The notes below the pieces were generated by a model. It saw only the letters and a program-made list of their open reading frames with translations. It was not told the origin of the DNA and ran no database searches. Positions 23,821 through 36,592 of a stretch of DNA of 64,000 nt are shown one piece after another. How positions within the stretch are numbered: the first letter of the stretch is position 1; every line of letters starts with the position of its first letter. The position numbers and the translations under genes are program-made. Where the stretch lies: positions 13,887,501-13,951,500 of the forward strand of contig JABAKD010000008.1 in NCBI GenBank assembly GCA_012845835.1, in the 5' to 3' direction. This DNA comes from Undaria pinnatifida. Taxonomy: Eukaryota; Sar; Phaeophyceae; Laminariales; Alariaceae.

Positions 23821-25990
23821 CGATGGCACGTGTTAAGCTCAACACCATCGTTTCCGGTATGTGCTTTGCTATGCTGTTTGGCAGGTTGAGAGCAGGCAGA
23901 GATGATGTGGCGGTTGGTGTTGCTCTACTTGTAACTACTACTGGAGTTGTCAAGTACCAAGTGTGCTTGACATTGGCTTTTTATTTGCACTTGTGCAGAA
24001 GCTTCCCTCGGTAAAACCGATACGAGGGGTAGAGAACGTACCAAGCAGTTTAGTCTGTAGTTTTCGGCACGTTCGTGGGCTTCTGTGCTTATGCAGCTTG
24101 TATTATTTGTTCGGGTGATCGTATGTGGTGTGTGATTTGTCTCGAGGACAGCGACGGCGACAACTTGGATGAGTTTTTATTTATAGTGAGTCTCAGGTGC
24201 ACACCACTCTATCCTGCGAGCTGCTTCCACGCAGTAGTACTACAGTAGCCCGTAACTGTGTATTGCTGTGCAGCCGCGGAAGGTCACTGGGATAGGCTCG
24301 TAACGCTTTGCGGTGTGGTTTTTCTCGGGGTGGGTCGGGGTGGCAGGGGGTATTGATAGTGTCGGCCACGATGGCGTCGGATGCTGGATGAAGGACTAGT
24401 CGCGTGGTTGGTTATTTTTTAATGACACGGACGTGAAGTTACTACATACCTCGGAGGCGTATGTCATTGGTTTGACTTGTTTCCAGAGGGCAGGTGCCTG
24501 GCATGGAAAGGGCGGTGGGTTCTGAGGTACATCAGGCCTGGTAGCCGCCGAAGAGTTTGGTTGGTGGGATGGTGTAGGAGTGTTGAAAATATTGTCGCGT
24601 AGATGGCTCCCAGCCGCAGCCGCCTTTGGGCGTCTGGCCTGGCTTGGGGTAAAGCCCTCACTCGGCGTGGTTTGCTATTGATTGCGTATTGTTTGGTTTG
24701 GTATATGGAGCTCCATTAGCAGCACGTGTGACTTGGTTTGCGATTTGTTTGTGTATGGTTTGGTTTAATAGATGGAGCTCTATAAGCAGTACGTGTGGCA
24801 CTGGGCATATGAACATATCCTCTGTTGTTTTGTGTGCTGTGCTTTTGCTCTACTTTCTGCCGGTCGTTACTTTGTGTGTGCGTCTGTTGATGCGCCAGAC
24901 ATGGCGGGAGGAGGGAAAATAAAAACCGTGGGCTTCACACTCAGAAGTCTGCAAAAATAAAAACACCCGGTGGGTTTACCCACCACCCTCTTGAAGAAGA
25001 AAAGGCAAAAAGCTTCCACCCCGACTTCACCAACAGCAACGTGGCAGCGTTTGTTTTTGTGTCGGAGTGGAATTGTGTTGACACTACCAACCGGCGGTAT
25101 CATGGTGAAGGAAGATTGAGCTGGTTATCCCAACTCTCTTCCTTTTTTTTTTTTTCTTTTCGTCATCCTCCGGCGGATGGGGAAAAATAAAGCTTTAGCT
25201 CACCACACTTCCACGTATTTTCATACGCGTCGTGTGTCGATTTAACTCAGTTGCTTTCGCAGCCCAACGCTAGCTGGCGCACCCTTCGGGTCCCATGGTA
25301 GGTGTAGCGTAAGCTGTCCCTGTCAGTGGTCTTCGTTACAACCCCGACTCTACCTTCCGTTGTGATGTACCTGGTACCAAGTAGTAAATGTGTGCGTGTG
25401 AGGTTCACCGTTCGTTGTGGATGGCACTCAGTCGTTGTGCCCCTCATTCGTTTTCGCTTTGTTTGTCTTTTGCTCAGTTATCCTTGTTCTTTAACTGGTG
25501 CCCTAAATGCGCCGTCTTGACTCAGTTTGCCACCCCACTACGTACGTCTCTAGCCTGTGATTTTGTCGCGTCCAGATACGGTCAGCATGTTCCATCGCTC
25601 GTGGACCCAAGTCAAAAGAGAGTTCATTCCCGGAGCAGGAACGTTGATCCATGTCCATGCGTAGGGCCAGCCGGTACAAAAAATACGTCATGGAACAGAT
25701 ACGTAGATAAGGAGGCCGGGGAGCATTCGGCGGCAAGGATAGTGGGGGTACGTTGCCTCCATGCCCCCATGGTGGCAAAAAGCATGACTGCATTTGATCG
25801 CCCACGTAGAAACGCTGCGAGCACAACGCACAACCCTATCCCCGCCATCCTAGCCTAACCGACATGATACATGCTTTTTATGTGCGCTTCCCGCTCGGTG
25901 TGTTGGTTTGTACCATGTGATAACCGGTATAGTTACCCAACGACATCCAGCACGGAAAGCACTTGCCCTATTAATCGTCGTCGTTGTTCT
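23821..25990. other. Right arm flank of the palindrome, no gene (unit A)
   Basis: The first 1.2 kb are the inverse of the left-arm flank (19.0-20.3 kb) and probably include the 3'-UTR of the right-arm gene. The stem-loop GGTGGGTTTACCCACC is at 24,969-24,984. A T-rich run is at 25,142-25,160. The rest aligns poorly with B (49.9-50.35 kb). No frame is conserved. Confidence 0.5.
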
Positions 25991-25996
25991 ATAAGA

Positions 25997-26310
25997 CCGG
26001 TCGCCCCGGTGGCGTATCAGGTTATTATCCTCGAGCCTGGTATAGGTCAGTTTCGTGAGTTCGAGCCCCGCCGAGTGCATACTCGTATAAATTCGTTGGG
26101 ACTTTTTCTTGTGCACAAATTGACTTGCGGAAAGCGTGAGAGCGTGAGCTAGCAATACTCGATGAAAAATCGACGAGCAGTGGGACTGCTGAACCCTATG
26201 CGCGATAAAAATTGAAGGCAAGAGCCGGGAGGGGAAGAGGGGACGACACCTGTGACCACGGCTTGTCCAGAAGCTGGAAAGCAGAAATGTGAGAAAAAAA
26301 ATAAAAAAAG
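25997..26310 (+). mobile_element. tRNA-derived SINE-like insertion in unit A
   Basis: Comparison with unit B (break at about 50,397) shows roughly 310 bp present only in A. The head is tRNA-like: GGTCGCCCCGGTGGCG, an A-box-like TGGCGTATCAG at 26,009, TTATCCTCGA, and a strong B box GAGTTCGAGCCCC at about 26,058. The tail is A-rich (GAAATGTGAGAAAAAAAAT and on, 26,283-26,310). No clear target-site duplication is visible, partly because the flanks are diverged. The same head occurs at 7,035 and, on the minus strand, at 63,152. Confidence 0.55.
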
Positions 26311-26404
26311 TAGGAGAGATGTCGTAATCGTGGCCACAACAACGTGCCAGAGGTATTTTTCTTTTAATGATGGGCGACCTTCGAATTCGTAATACTTCCT
26401 CTGA

Positions 26405-26472
26405 TGGGCAGGGTAGGGTAGAGTACGGTAGGGTAGGATAGGGTAGGGTAGGTTAGGGTGGTAAGGGTTTCA
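26405..26472. repeat. Interrupted TAGGG pentamer array, unit A
   Basis: About ten GGGTA/TAGGG pentamers lie here with several mismatches and one TTAGGG. It sits in the same context as the longer array at 50,538 (both follow GATGG[GC]CGACCTTCG). It resembles a short or degenerate telomeric repeat. Confidence 0.75.
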
Positions 26473-26529
26473 GGCGTTCAAATATGTTACCCTTGTCATA
26501 ACTCGAGAGACGCGTGTTACGATCGAGGA

Positions 26530-26795
26530 GCACCAGTTTTTTTTCTTCAAGGCTCCTCAGTTTGGGAGCTGAAGATCTCTCCCAAAAACTGATTTAGAGA
26601 AAAATAAAATTACTACGAGTACATACCGGGTGAAAAAGTACCATGTGACGTACTAGGTACACGACGAAAATTACGTTGAAAAAAAATGGTCCATTTTCCG
26701 ACGATTTGGGGTTAAGGAGCCCCGTCATATTCAGAAAACATTCCACACGAAAATTGCTACCTCTATACAAGTATCGTAGCACGTGTAAAAAAAAA
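26530..26795. mobile_element. Non-autonomous dispersed element, present in A and absent from B
   Basis: About 265 bp interrupt the alignment of unit A (26,466-26,520 and 26,798-26,870) with unit B (50,640-50,740). It starts with GGAGCACCAGTTTTTTTTC and AAGGCTCCTCAG and ends with GACGATTTGGGGTTAAGGAGCCCCGTCA plus about 65 bp. Related copies with the same edge words lie at about 2,400-2,640, 52,860-53,060, 54,585-54,800 (inverted) and around 16,825 and 60,045. No reading frame; it resembles a MITE-type element. Confidence 0.45.
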
Positions 26796-27225
26796 CACGG
26801 GGGACCTCGCACGAAATACCCCGGGTTCAACGATTAAAGCCAAAATGCACACTACCAGGCGCAACCATTAGTGCAGGCCGCTCATCAGTTTATTCGTCGT
26901 GCCTTTTATTTTGTCCTTTTGCCTTTTGCCTTTTATTTTGTCCTTTTGTTCTATTGCTGCTATTAATATCAATAGTACATGCGCCAAGATATCAAAAAGG
27001 GTAATGGGGCACATCAGAGCCGACCGTATGCTGCCGCCCCATAAAAAAAAAAAAGAAGAAGCTGCCGCCCCATTAGGGCAAGAGAACCCTTTTTGTCTGA
27101 TTTTTGATAGTACTCAACGTGCCATCGTTTACACCTTGTGTTGTCTTAGAAAATCATCATATTCAGCATCATCACATAGGTCATGGTATACATGTGACAC
27201 TTGTGACACACACGTGATGATGATC

Positions 27226-27280
27226 GCGGTGGTTGTGGTTGTTGTGGTTGTTGTTGTTGTTGTGGTTGTTGTTGTTGTTA
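27226..27280. repeat. GTT/GTG-rich simple repeat, unit B
   Basis: This is a run of GTT and GTG triplets at the start of unit B, longer than its counterpart at position 1 onward. It was used as the arbitrary unit boundary. Confidence 0.75.
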
Positions 27281-27370
27281 GTGTTCGTCTTGGTGGGGGT
27301 GAGGAGGGGGGCTTGTGATCACTACCAGGTATTATTGCTTATAACTTAATTCTTATCTGACGGGATAATT

Positions 27371-28578
27371 TGACAAATTATTATTATTGTTACCTTTCTC
27401 AATTTTTTGTTTTTTAATGGCCACAAGAAAACAACCACTAAACCACAACGCCGGCAAATCCTCAGATGTACGCGGATTCACATCAGGTTTTCACGTTCGG
27501 CGCCTCTACTTACTCCTTTATCCAATTATGACTAAGAAGTGGGCGAAAAAATGTTTGGTCGGAAATGTTTTTGACGATTTCACGACAAAAAAAAAAAAAA
27601 ACAGCCTTGGAGAAAAAATCTATCCTAAACTTTTAGTATACCCTGCTACCTTTAAAAAACGTAATATGTCTGTGTGAACAACAAATTACCAATACAAGTT
27701 GCTGCGCTGTATTTGTTAGGTGTGGCTTGTGCTGCGTATCACAAGCTACGGTGTGCGCGGCTGCGCGGTCTTTTTTTCTGTAGTACACAGCAGAGGTTGT
27801 TTTGTTTTATGAATGGGCTTGTGCAGCATCTCTCTAGCTCGTTGTTAAAACAAAGCGCTAACAAGACGGAACAAGAACAGGTCCATGTACACTGTCTGTA
27901 CATTCCGCTATGTTCAATGGTTTTCGGTTTCTAGATGAAGCTAAACACTATCCAAAATGTATCATACTCCCTTCACAAATTATTATTATTGTTACCTGTT
28001 TCAATTTTTTGTTTTTAATGACCTCAAGAAAACAACCACAAAACCACAACGCCGGCAAATCCTCAGATGTACGCGGATTCACATCAGGTTTTCACGTTCG
28101 GCGCCTCTACTCCTTTATCCAATTATGACTAAGAAGTGGGCGAAAAAATGTTTGGTCGGAAATGTTTTTGACGATTTCACGACAAAAAAAAAAAACCCAG
28201 CCTTGGAGAAAAAATCTATCCTAAACTTTTAGTATACCCTGCTACCTTTAAAAAACGTAATATGTCTGTGTGAACAACAAATTACCAATACTAGTTGCTG
28301 CGCTGTATTTGTTAGGTGTGGCTTGTGCTGCGTATCACAAGCTACGGTGTGCGCGGCTGCGCGGTCTTTTTTTTCTGTACTAGTACACAGCAGAGGTTGT
28401 TTTGTTTTATGAATGGGCTTGTGCAGCATCTCTCCAGCTCGTTGTTAAAACAAAGCGCTAACAAGACGGAACAAGAACAGGTACATGTACACTCTCTGTA
28501 CATTCCGCTATGTTCAATGGTTTTCGGTTTCTAGATGAAGCTAAACTCTGTCCAAAATGTATCATACCCCCTTCACTA
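27371..28578. repeat. Local tandem duplication of about 604 bp inside unit B
   Basis: The stretch beginning AAATTATTATTATTG at 27,373 recurs at 27,977 and the two copies run in parallel for about 600 bp, including the TCAGATGTACGCGG word at about 27,462 and 28,065. Unit A has a single copy (about 115-715). The two B copies differ by small indels and substitutions. Confidence 0.85.
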
Positions 28579-30908
28579 CTGCATCCATGTTTGATAGGGT
28601 ACACACTACAGTACTTGGAATTGAGGTAACGCCTTCCACGCCCCTTGACAACCCAATAACCTGCCTTGGACAAGACTGATCAGCTGAGTGACCCCCCTCC
28701 CCCCCCGCCTAAAATAGTTACATAGTCTAATAGATTACCTCGGTTGGCGTCGACGCTGTGGTAACACATTATATGTACACTGGGATTGGCGTTGGTTGGC
28801 AACGACGCTGTAAAACATGCCAATCACTGAGTGAGCTAGACAACCAGGGTACCGTTTTTTGTTTGTTGTTTTGTTTTGTTTCGGCGGTCACCATGACGGT
28901 TATCGAGTCAGATCATATTGTGCGGGGTGGAGAACCCTAACTCCGCACAAGGGGAATGATCGCATCACGTAGTGTGAATATGGTAAGGCACCCACGAGGC
29001 AGTTACGTAGTAGTACCCATTGCTGTCTCTGGAGTGGCCACAGGAGAAAACAAAGTAACTCATCATTTGGCGCTGTCATCCATAGAGAAGGCGCACACGG
29101 TGCCGCATTCAATCTTACGAGAGGTTATTGGAAGGATGTGAACAGTTCGCCCTTCATGCGACTCGCCGGACGCCTCACAGCGCTACGCGCTTGGTACAAG
29201 CAATGTCTGGGCCTGGTTGGTGAAAACCCAACGAGCTCCGTCCCAGCATAGTAGGGATTCGAGGGTCTATGGTCATACGACTACGGCCATGCAAAAACTG
29301 AGTACACCCCCCCACCCGGATGGTCCTCGCTGCGACAACAAAAAGTATGATCGCACATCAGTTCCAAGTAGTTAGTCAGTCTTCCCTAAACGCCGTTCGA
29401 TGCAATTATGAAGGGCGTTTGACAGCTGAGCCTTACTGGCACTCACTGCAAGAATTCGGAAACAAACCAGACCTCAGACATAAACCCCGAGAAATCCACG
29501 TCCATGGCTCGACGGGAAACACACCGACCCCCCCCCGACACCTTAGTACCCTACGCTATATATACACTATACCTCTTAGTTCACCGTCTAGAAAGCCAAA
29601 AATGTAGCGAGAAAAACGACCCAGAGAATCCGTTCCGCACGCGTCACCCACGCGCGATAAAACCAACCGTGGCTTCTGGTGGCTAGTGGAGGGAGGTGAA
29701 GAGATATAGTCCCGAGCGCTGTGGAACAAACGTTTTGCGATTACACTCAAAATGCCCCCCGGCCGATACTACGGCGACGCAGCTCTTGGGCAGGACAGAG
29801 CAACTGGTACGCAAGATTTAGTTTTGTTCGGTATGCTCTGCGTCGACATATCTTCGAAACGCGGCAAATGAGACACATGCTTCCAGATGACGCTCTTTGG
29901 GGAGACGGTTTTTCGAGAGCTGCACACAAGAAAAACACATCATTTCCAAGTCGTTTGTCCCCAAAAACCCCAGGTGAGCGTCAATGGCTTACCTTTTGCG
30001 GAAATTGTCTATAAGTGCTACGTGGTACACCAAACCGATAATCGAGATTCGGGTTGCGAAGCGAGGGTTTTACTCTGAACAACGCTTTGCTATACCTTCT
30101 GCAGATTGAACCGAGACTTGCACTGCGCAGAGGAAGGCAGGTAAGGTGACGTCGGCGAGGGGTGTTTTCGCGGGTAGTTTTCCGGTGCATTCGAGCACCG
30201 TGCCGGGGCCAGCGATGTGCACAGCAATATTCTTCTGTTAAGACACATGAGCCATGTCCCACGGTGGAGGCGAACCAGTTTGCTTTAGAGGCCACCCTCT
30301 CCCTTGTTGAGAAGCTCTAAAACTGCCCTCCACAAAACCAAACAACAGATATTTTGGGAGTGAAAAACGAGCCATGCCCGCTGAAGTAGGAGTCCCATGG
30401 GGCCTATAGGTGTACAACGAAAAGTTTTCCCAAAACTAATAAGAAAATTCCCCGACGATTTTGGGTCAAGAAGCGGGGTAAGTGAGGAGCCTTGTCGCCC
30501 AGAAAACGGTTTTTACATCCAAAAAGTGGTGTACCCTTCGTATTTCCTCTGATACCGTGTAGCAGGAGTCTTTCGGTCGGTGAACATCGACAATTTCACT
30601 TTCAATTTGCGAGGTAGTTTATTAGTACTATATATACGTTCGCATCAAGGCTCCCACCTCGTGTGCGCGTCGGCGTCAACAACTGCTTGCTGGGGCCACA
30701 TACGTATTTCACACCTCAAGCAGTAGTATGTTGCAGACAATGATTGATCAACCGATTACTTCCCCGGTGTGAGCCAGTGGTAGACCTCGCACTAGCCACA
30801 ACCACTCGCCCTGGTAAGGAGCAAGGCCGATGTCCGCGAGATCGAATGCCCCAATTATTACCACGAGGTGTGTAGCAGAGATTTTCCTGTTGTGCAAAAA
30901 TTGAGCGG

Positions 30909-31800
30909 GGTGGGGGAGGCATTTGGCGATCATAGTTGGGTAGTTATTTTTCGCTGGGCAGGGGGGCACGGGCGGGGTATGATTCTTGGCTGTAATTGGT
31001 TTGTGCCGGTGGAGGGGGGGGCGGGTTGGCGTTACTGTAGTTGTTCATTGCCTGGGGGCGGTGGGGGGGGGGCAGTCGAGGGGGAGGGGGGAGGTACATG
31101 ACGTTGGTTGGTTCGTGCTTGGGAGGGGTCAGGGTACATGGCGCAAGTTAGCATATGCCGGAGGCTGATGTGGGGAGGCAGGGTGGCGGATAGGTCGTTG
31201 GTTTGCAGTTAACATTGTGGAGGGTGAGGGGGGTGGGATAAGGCGCTCGACGTTAGATATTCTGCACCGGGGGTAGGAGAGGTATTGGGCGCTAGTCGGT
31301 GTGCGCTTGGGGAGGGGGAGGGGGGGGAATGCGTACGCTCATTTATTGCTTGCCTTAGTTATTTGACCGTTGACCACTCATCCCTTTCGAGACGGAGCAC
31401 ACCGGGGGTGTATTTGGTGCTAGTTGGCTTGTGCTTTGGGGGGTGGGGGGGTAGGGTACTTGGCGCTAGCTGGCTTGTTTCGGGGAGGGGGGTTAAGATT
31501 TTTGTGGTAGATCGGTATGTCGCGGGGGGACGGGGAGGGGTGGGGCAGGGGGGGTCGTTAGCAGTTCGTGCTTGAGGGGGGGGGGGGCACTTGGTGGTTT
31601 TTGGCTTGTGCCGGAGGACGGGGACGGGGTGAGTAAGCTACCAATCGTTAGGTGGATTTGGTTGAGAAGAAGAGGGGTGATCGACGTTAGCTAGTTCGTG
31701 CTTGGGAAGGGGCAGGAGGGGAGAGCAGAATAATTTCGGTGGTTGGCTTGGCTTGAGTCGGGGGTGGGGGGTAGGGCGCTTAGTGTTGGTTTGTGCTTGT
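30909..31800. repeat. G-rich degenerate minisatellite, unit B
   Basis: This is the second copy of the G-rich array described for unit A, in the same order and orientation, with changes in G-run length and a few substitutions. Confidence 0.8.
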
Positions 31801-32017
31801 ATCAAAGCCTGATTGGGATATTATTTGTGGTTTGTGAAACCGTAACGCATGTGAGGAGATGCGGCGGAACCAGGTTTGGTTCCCCGAGAAATTATAACAA
31901 AATTGTATGTGGCCTCCAATCTCTCATGATTGGGGTCACCACGTGGCTGGGGAGGAAAAGCACCTCAGCCGCACTTCGAAACTCCACTTCGAAACTCTAC
32001 TCTACTTCTCTTCTCAG

Positions 32018-32113
32018 CCCGATGGCTCTCCGAATTACGTGACTTCTGTCTCCGTGAGTGAGCCAGCCATGGACCTACCACCCGTGTACGTGGATGGTCA
32101 AATACTTAGATAG
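32018..32113 (+). pseudogene. Truncated copy of the candidate terminal exon (unit B)
   Basis: The same splice-acceptor-like stretch and reading frame as at 4,168-4,287 are present. After the codons for GQIL, an extra 4 bp (CTTAGATAG instead of CTTAAAG) bring in a TAG, so the last ten residues seen in A are lost. Either B is the damaged copy or A and B use different C-termini. Confidence 0.3.
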
Positions 32114-33941
32114 AGCGTTTGACCCTGAAGACCCGTTTAAAAACGTGTTGATGTTATTTTGTCTCTGTTCTACGAAAAACGTGTAAAAATCTGGTTCCAG
32201 TCCCCCCGGGTGCGTCGTACTTACCACACCGCCACCATTCTAACGACGGATTTGGACGGTTCTGCTCTTGGCATTTATTTGCGATCAGCAGTTCGCGTTC
32301 GATTTTAATATGTCTGCAAAAACTTGATGGAATCAAGGTATAGAAACATATACCTTGAAGATCGTTTTGCTCCAGTAGATTATGGTCAACCAACCAACAA
32401 ACACACTGCTGTACTGTGTTATGACACGGAGCGGCAAACGATTCCTCTCGTCCATGCAAGCCGGCCGTGCTTTTTTTGGCGTACCCCCCAGAAAAACGAA
32501 TAGTTAATTAACTTCTAGTTAGTGAAAAATATTAGTCTATAAAATAATCGATATTGTCCAAAAACTCCGTGATTTTGGCCAGGCTTGGATCGTTTTCTTC
32601 ATTGTTTGTGAGTGTTTCTCTAACTTAAATAATACCAGGTACTTCGTACTATGTGAATTTGAACTGAGATTTTTTCATTTATAATTTGTTTTCCTCGTCA
32701 AGCTCAGTGCAGATCGATAAATTCCTTTAATTTTCTGTTGTTCTTGCAGCAGCCACACGATCATAGTTATTTCTCGTTACTTAAACTACTGCTGTGTTGT
32801 AGTTATTAAATTGTCTTGTGCACATGCAAACATAAAGCGTTCTTACTATTCTGGAACTTTTCGTTGCCCTGGATGAATACCGTGTGCAGCTAGCTGCTAG
32901 CTGCAGTGCTCGCAGAGTAGTGGTTATCTATCGGAATGGCAAACACGCCGGATATACTACACGCAATACTATACAAAGTGCAAGGTAAGGTATTTTTTAG
33001 TCTATTGCATTTTAATGAAACGCACCCCATCTGAGAGGAGAGGTATTATAGGCGTGTCGTGCGCACATTACTTGATCAGACTACACACCCTACTCGTAGA
33101 GAGATCAAGGGAAAAGGTGCATTTTGAGAGAAATATCATGTAGCTTTGGACTGAAACATAGAGAACGTTATAATGTTGGTATATAATGCTAAACCGTTAT
33201 TATATTCATGCTCATATAGGTACCGAAAACACCATTGGCTGGAGTCGAGGCACAGCAGCAACACAGCAGCACGCAGCACAGCATGGATTCCAAACGCAAT
33301 GCAGAACCTTGCCGCATGGCACCGTAGAGATCACAAGTCCCCTTCTTCCCCCTCTCATCGATGGCGATGTCCACATGTGTCCGTATTCTACTTAGCTACC
33401 AGTACACGACGGTACTCGTAGACAAGACAGCGAGCTCTCGTATCGAACGTTATATCATCGCCCCCCTTCTAAAAAAAAAGGGCAAAAAATCTAGTACCGA
33501 CGGAAGGACCAATCGTTTTGAACACGTTGTGGACATGATCACGCCGCGTTTGTGAACGTTCTTCACATTCACGCGTGACACCGCATCACAACATCCCAGC
33601 ACCTCGTGTCATCGGCACCAGCAGTAGCAGAGAAGTAGCAGCAAAGCAGTGGCAGCAGTCCTAGCAGTAGGCACCTAGTTCGATCCCCGCCAAGGCCTGG
33701 CTCTATCTCAGACGCCAGGTGCGCCAAGCAAGTTCTCCGGCCACGTTCGTACAACGTCGGGGGGGTGAATACTGGTACTGGTACGAGATTTCGGCGGTGA
33801 GAAATGAACGACCCCCCGATTCGCACCTTCGTATAATAATACTCGTATCAACAGTCATAGCTCGAGTGTTCGAGTCGTAGCGCATCCGATCACAATTAGG
33901 AGATGGGTGACTTTTTGTCCAGTCGACAGCAGAGCGAGAGG

Positions 33942-34676
33942 CTATGCCGTACACCACTCCTCCGTCTCCCCTTCGCGTCGACACGTGTGATCCTTGCTGA
34001 TATCCGTCTGGCCGCAGCGTGTAGCCAGACGAGGCGTGGTGTAGCGGTAGCCGGCTGGCTGCTCTTTTGTAGAATGTGTACGACTCGCACGATGCGCATC
34101 GGGCGTAGCTTTGAAAACAACGAACTCATTTTGCAGCTGTATTTCGTCGGTCTCAACTGAGCACTGCAGCACGTGGATGGGGTGCAGACGAACCCCGTAC
34201 AGCACGTGTCGCTCGCACCTCAACCGGCCAGCTGGATGACGTAGTGTAGACATTCTGTGCTTGCTGTTGCCGTGTTGTGGTTGTGTTGTCTGAGTGTGTG
34301 CCGACCGGTGCCGCTTTCTCCGTTCGATCGAGCAGATGGAAACATGAAAACGATCCGATGAACATTGCCCCTGTGCAATCTGTACACGTATACGCTCTAG
34401 AGGCTGCCCGGAAAGTTTGCTAAATAACTTATCATACGCACTCTCTTCAATTGGTCGGAAGCGTGTGTCTGACGAGTCATGCGCTGCGTTTTTCTGTGCT
34501 GTCTCCACCAGCGCCGGTGTAGTGAATAGTTGTGCCCCGTGTTGTATCACTACAGTACTTGTACATACTGTGCGTGTGATACATGAGGTGAGGTTGATAA
34601 TCCTGAGAGCCAATAGCACACTCTGTAGACTATAGATAGACCCACTCCAGATGGTACACATTATTACTGGCAGCAT
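33942..34676 (-). CDS. Long minus-strand frame of unknown status, unit B
   Basis: This is a 244-codon frame. Its N-terminal half matches the 152-codon frame at 9,882-10,340 of unit A, but a 2-bp length difference (near 34,245 versus 9,905) changes the reading frame, so the C-terminal half exists only in B. No family is recognised; the middle part contains EESAYDKLFSKLSG and a basic ERRKRHRSAH stretch. Substitutions between A and B do not favour synonymous sites. It is probably non-coding, or at best one short exon near 34,350-34,560. Confidence 0.15.
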   Translation of the reverse strand: MLPVIMCTIWSGSIYSLQSVLLALRIINLTSCITRTVCTSTVVIQHGAQLFTTPALVETAQKNAAHDSSDTRFRPIEESAYDKLFSKLSGQPLERIRVQIAQGQCSSDRFHVSICSIERRKRHRSAHTQTTQPQHGNSKHRMSTLRHPAGRLRCERHVLYGVRLHPIHVLQCSVETDEIQLQNEFVVFKATPDAHRASRTHSTKEQPAGYRYTTPRLATRCGQTDISKDHTCRREGETEEWCTA

Positions 34677-34885
34677 GATTTTTAGTGAAAGATCGCAGCA
34701 TCAGTAGCTAAGCATCAGCCGCCGACTTTTAACCAGAGCGTGTGGTCGAAATAGCGCAGCTGATATTTTTCTAGCGCTCGCCCGCAATAAAACCGTACGT
34801 TTGATACCCACAACAATGCTTGCCGCCCCCCGATTCTGCCACCTGGCTGTGCTTTGGCTTTGCTTGCAGGGAGCAAGCGACATAT

Positions 34886-36097
34886 ATGCCTCCACACGGG
34901 ATTCACAGCACGGGAGGGCCCCTCCAGCCCCCTCTGTCCACATCACGGCACGCATCAGCACCCGCGACATCCGTGCCCGCCACCGCCGACTGGGTCAGCG
35001 GCGCTAAAAACCAGCCAGCGCTAAGGCGCCTAAAGAAGAAACAGAAAGAGCGGGCGCGCCGACAGCGCCGAGGGGAGGCGAGGCGTTGCATGACAAACGA
35101 CGGCCACGTGGTAGATGGTGTTCCAGATTACATTTCCGCGGATACCACGGCCCAGGTCGCTGATCCTGTAGCCACTGGATGTTGTACGGAATACGTGGGT
35201 TCCAGCAAGCAGGTGGTGGTGGGTGGGGCTCGAGATGAGCCTTCCGCAGACAAAAAAATCCAAGCCACTCAACCCGCGGCTTCTTGTCGTGCGGAACACG
35301 TAGATTCCAACAATCGGGCTGTGGCGGTAGCGGTGGCGGCGGCTGCCGAACACAAACAGGTGGTGGTGGGTGGGGCTCAAGCCGAGTCTTTCGCAGACAA
35401 CAAGCCCCCACAGGCCATTCACCCCGCGGCTACTCGCCGTACGGACGACGTCAGCCCGAGCAAGCAGGTGGTGGCGGTAGCGGTGGTGGCAGCTGCCGAT
35501 CACACGGAGGCGAAGGATGAAGTTCAACGCGAAGCTTCCGGTGAGAAAACGGACCAGGCCGCTCAATCATCCACCACTCTCGAGGAAGACTTGGGTTCCT
35601 GTAGCCAGGTGGCGGCGGTGGTGGTGGAGGTGGGGGTGGGCGTGGGAGTGGAGGTGAAGGTGGGGGCGGTGGGGGCGGAGGTGGAGGTAGCGGAGCCGTC
35701 ATCGCCACTTGTACCGGCAATACCAACGGTGAGCAACATCGCCGCGGATCAGAAGGCCCTCGCGCGAGCACGGCTCGGTAGCCTTCTCCTCGTGCTGATC
35801 AACAAGTTTAGGATGTCGAAGGCGGCCAGAGAGCGGCTCAAAGTCACGCAAAACGTCGCAACGAAAGCCGTGGAAGAATCGAGTGATCAAAGTAGCTCAG
35901 AAAAATCGGCGGCGGACCTGGCGGAGGTTTTGACGGCGAAGGCGAAGGCGGAGGGTTTGGAGCCGGCGGTGGCGGCCCGAGCGTTTGCCGAAGAGTGTGC
36001 CCAACGCGTTGCGGAAAGAGAACGCCTCGAAGAGAGGATTCGCATAGAAGTGATCAAGGAAGTTGACGACAGGGCCGAGAAGCTTTCTATTAAGAAG
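34886..36097 (+). CDS. V/A-rich basic-helical protein, exon 1 (unit B)
   Basis: This is the second copy of the frame at 10,549-11,760: start ATG in CATATATGCC, 404 codons, donor AAG/GTGCGG at 36,098 in phase 0. There is no indel relative to A over 1.2 kb. Substitutions are mostly amino-acid changing (for example D to Y in the DDISAD segment, H to R in VQHEAS, N to K in GENTDQ, E to K before LSIKK), with fewer synonymous ones. So the reading frame is kept while the sequence of this apparently disordered protein drifts. Function unknown. Confidence 0.58.
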
Positions 36098-36592
36098 GTG
36101 CGGCCTGCGCCTTTGTGCGTCTGTCGAATGGGTTTAGGAATCTAGTATGGAATGGATTGAAGAATCAATTCTTCGATTTTCGAGCAATGACGGTGAGGTA
36201 CAGAAAACAAATGCTCTTCATTCTCACGCTCTCCGTAGGATAATTCTCGCCGCTCTTTAGGACTACTCGCATCCCATTTTGCATATTTCGATTTCCTCAC
36301 ACACCACCGCGGCTTGGTTAGAAGGAGCCTGTCCACGGGTCCTGCTCTCACACCATATAGCAGCAGCACCAGCTGGGGGGAGCGCGGGAAATGCCCATGC
36401 CTTCGATCGGTTGTTTCGGAAAGAGCAAGCCCCTAATAGTGAGAAATGCCACTCGAAAAAACTTGTGTATTTCTGTGCCGTGTTGTCTTTCTCCTTCCTC
36501 GAAAATATTGGCCAACTTCGTCTAACCTACCGGCGAGAGTCGATTCGATCATCTTTTCGATATACTCGGTTCGAGAATAGGTGAAAATTTGC

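Larger units (their letters stand above)
19025..25010. repeat. Imperfect 6-kb inverted repeat (palindrome), unit A
   Basis: The outer stem-loop boxes at 19,042/19,158 face the inverse copy at 24,969-24,984. The stretch GTACGTTCTCTACCCCTCG at about 20,082 faces its inverse at 24,024-24,046. The two gene ends (both encoding EAY) face each other at 20,322 and 23,820, and the two starts meet across the centre at about 22,240. Arms differ by many indels and arm lengths are unequal. The gene sequences are the best-conserved parts. Confidence 0.85.
1..27232. repeat. Segmental duplication unit A (left end outside window)
   Basis: This is the first of two long, highly similar head-to-tail units. Positions here match unit B at an offset of about +27,850 up to 4.6 kb, about +24,335 from 8.2 to 14.6 kb, and about +24,840 to +24,930 up to 25 kb. 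The offset changes at a few length differences: a 3.5 kb segment present only in A (4.7-8.2 kb), a 0.5 kb minisatellite expansion in B, one 54-bp repeat, and a local 0.6 kb duplication at the start of B. Most aligned stretches differ only by scattered substitutions and short indels. The last 2 kb (25-27 kb) are more diverged from B. The boundary was placed at the GTT-rich tract and is arbitrary for a tandem array. Confidence 0.9.
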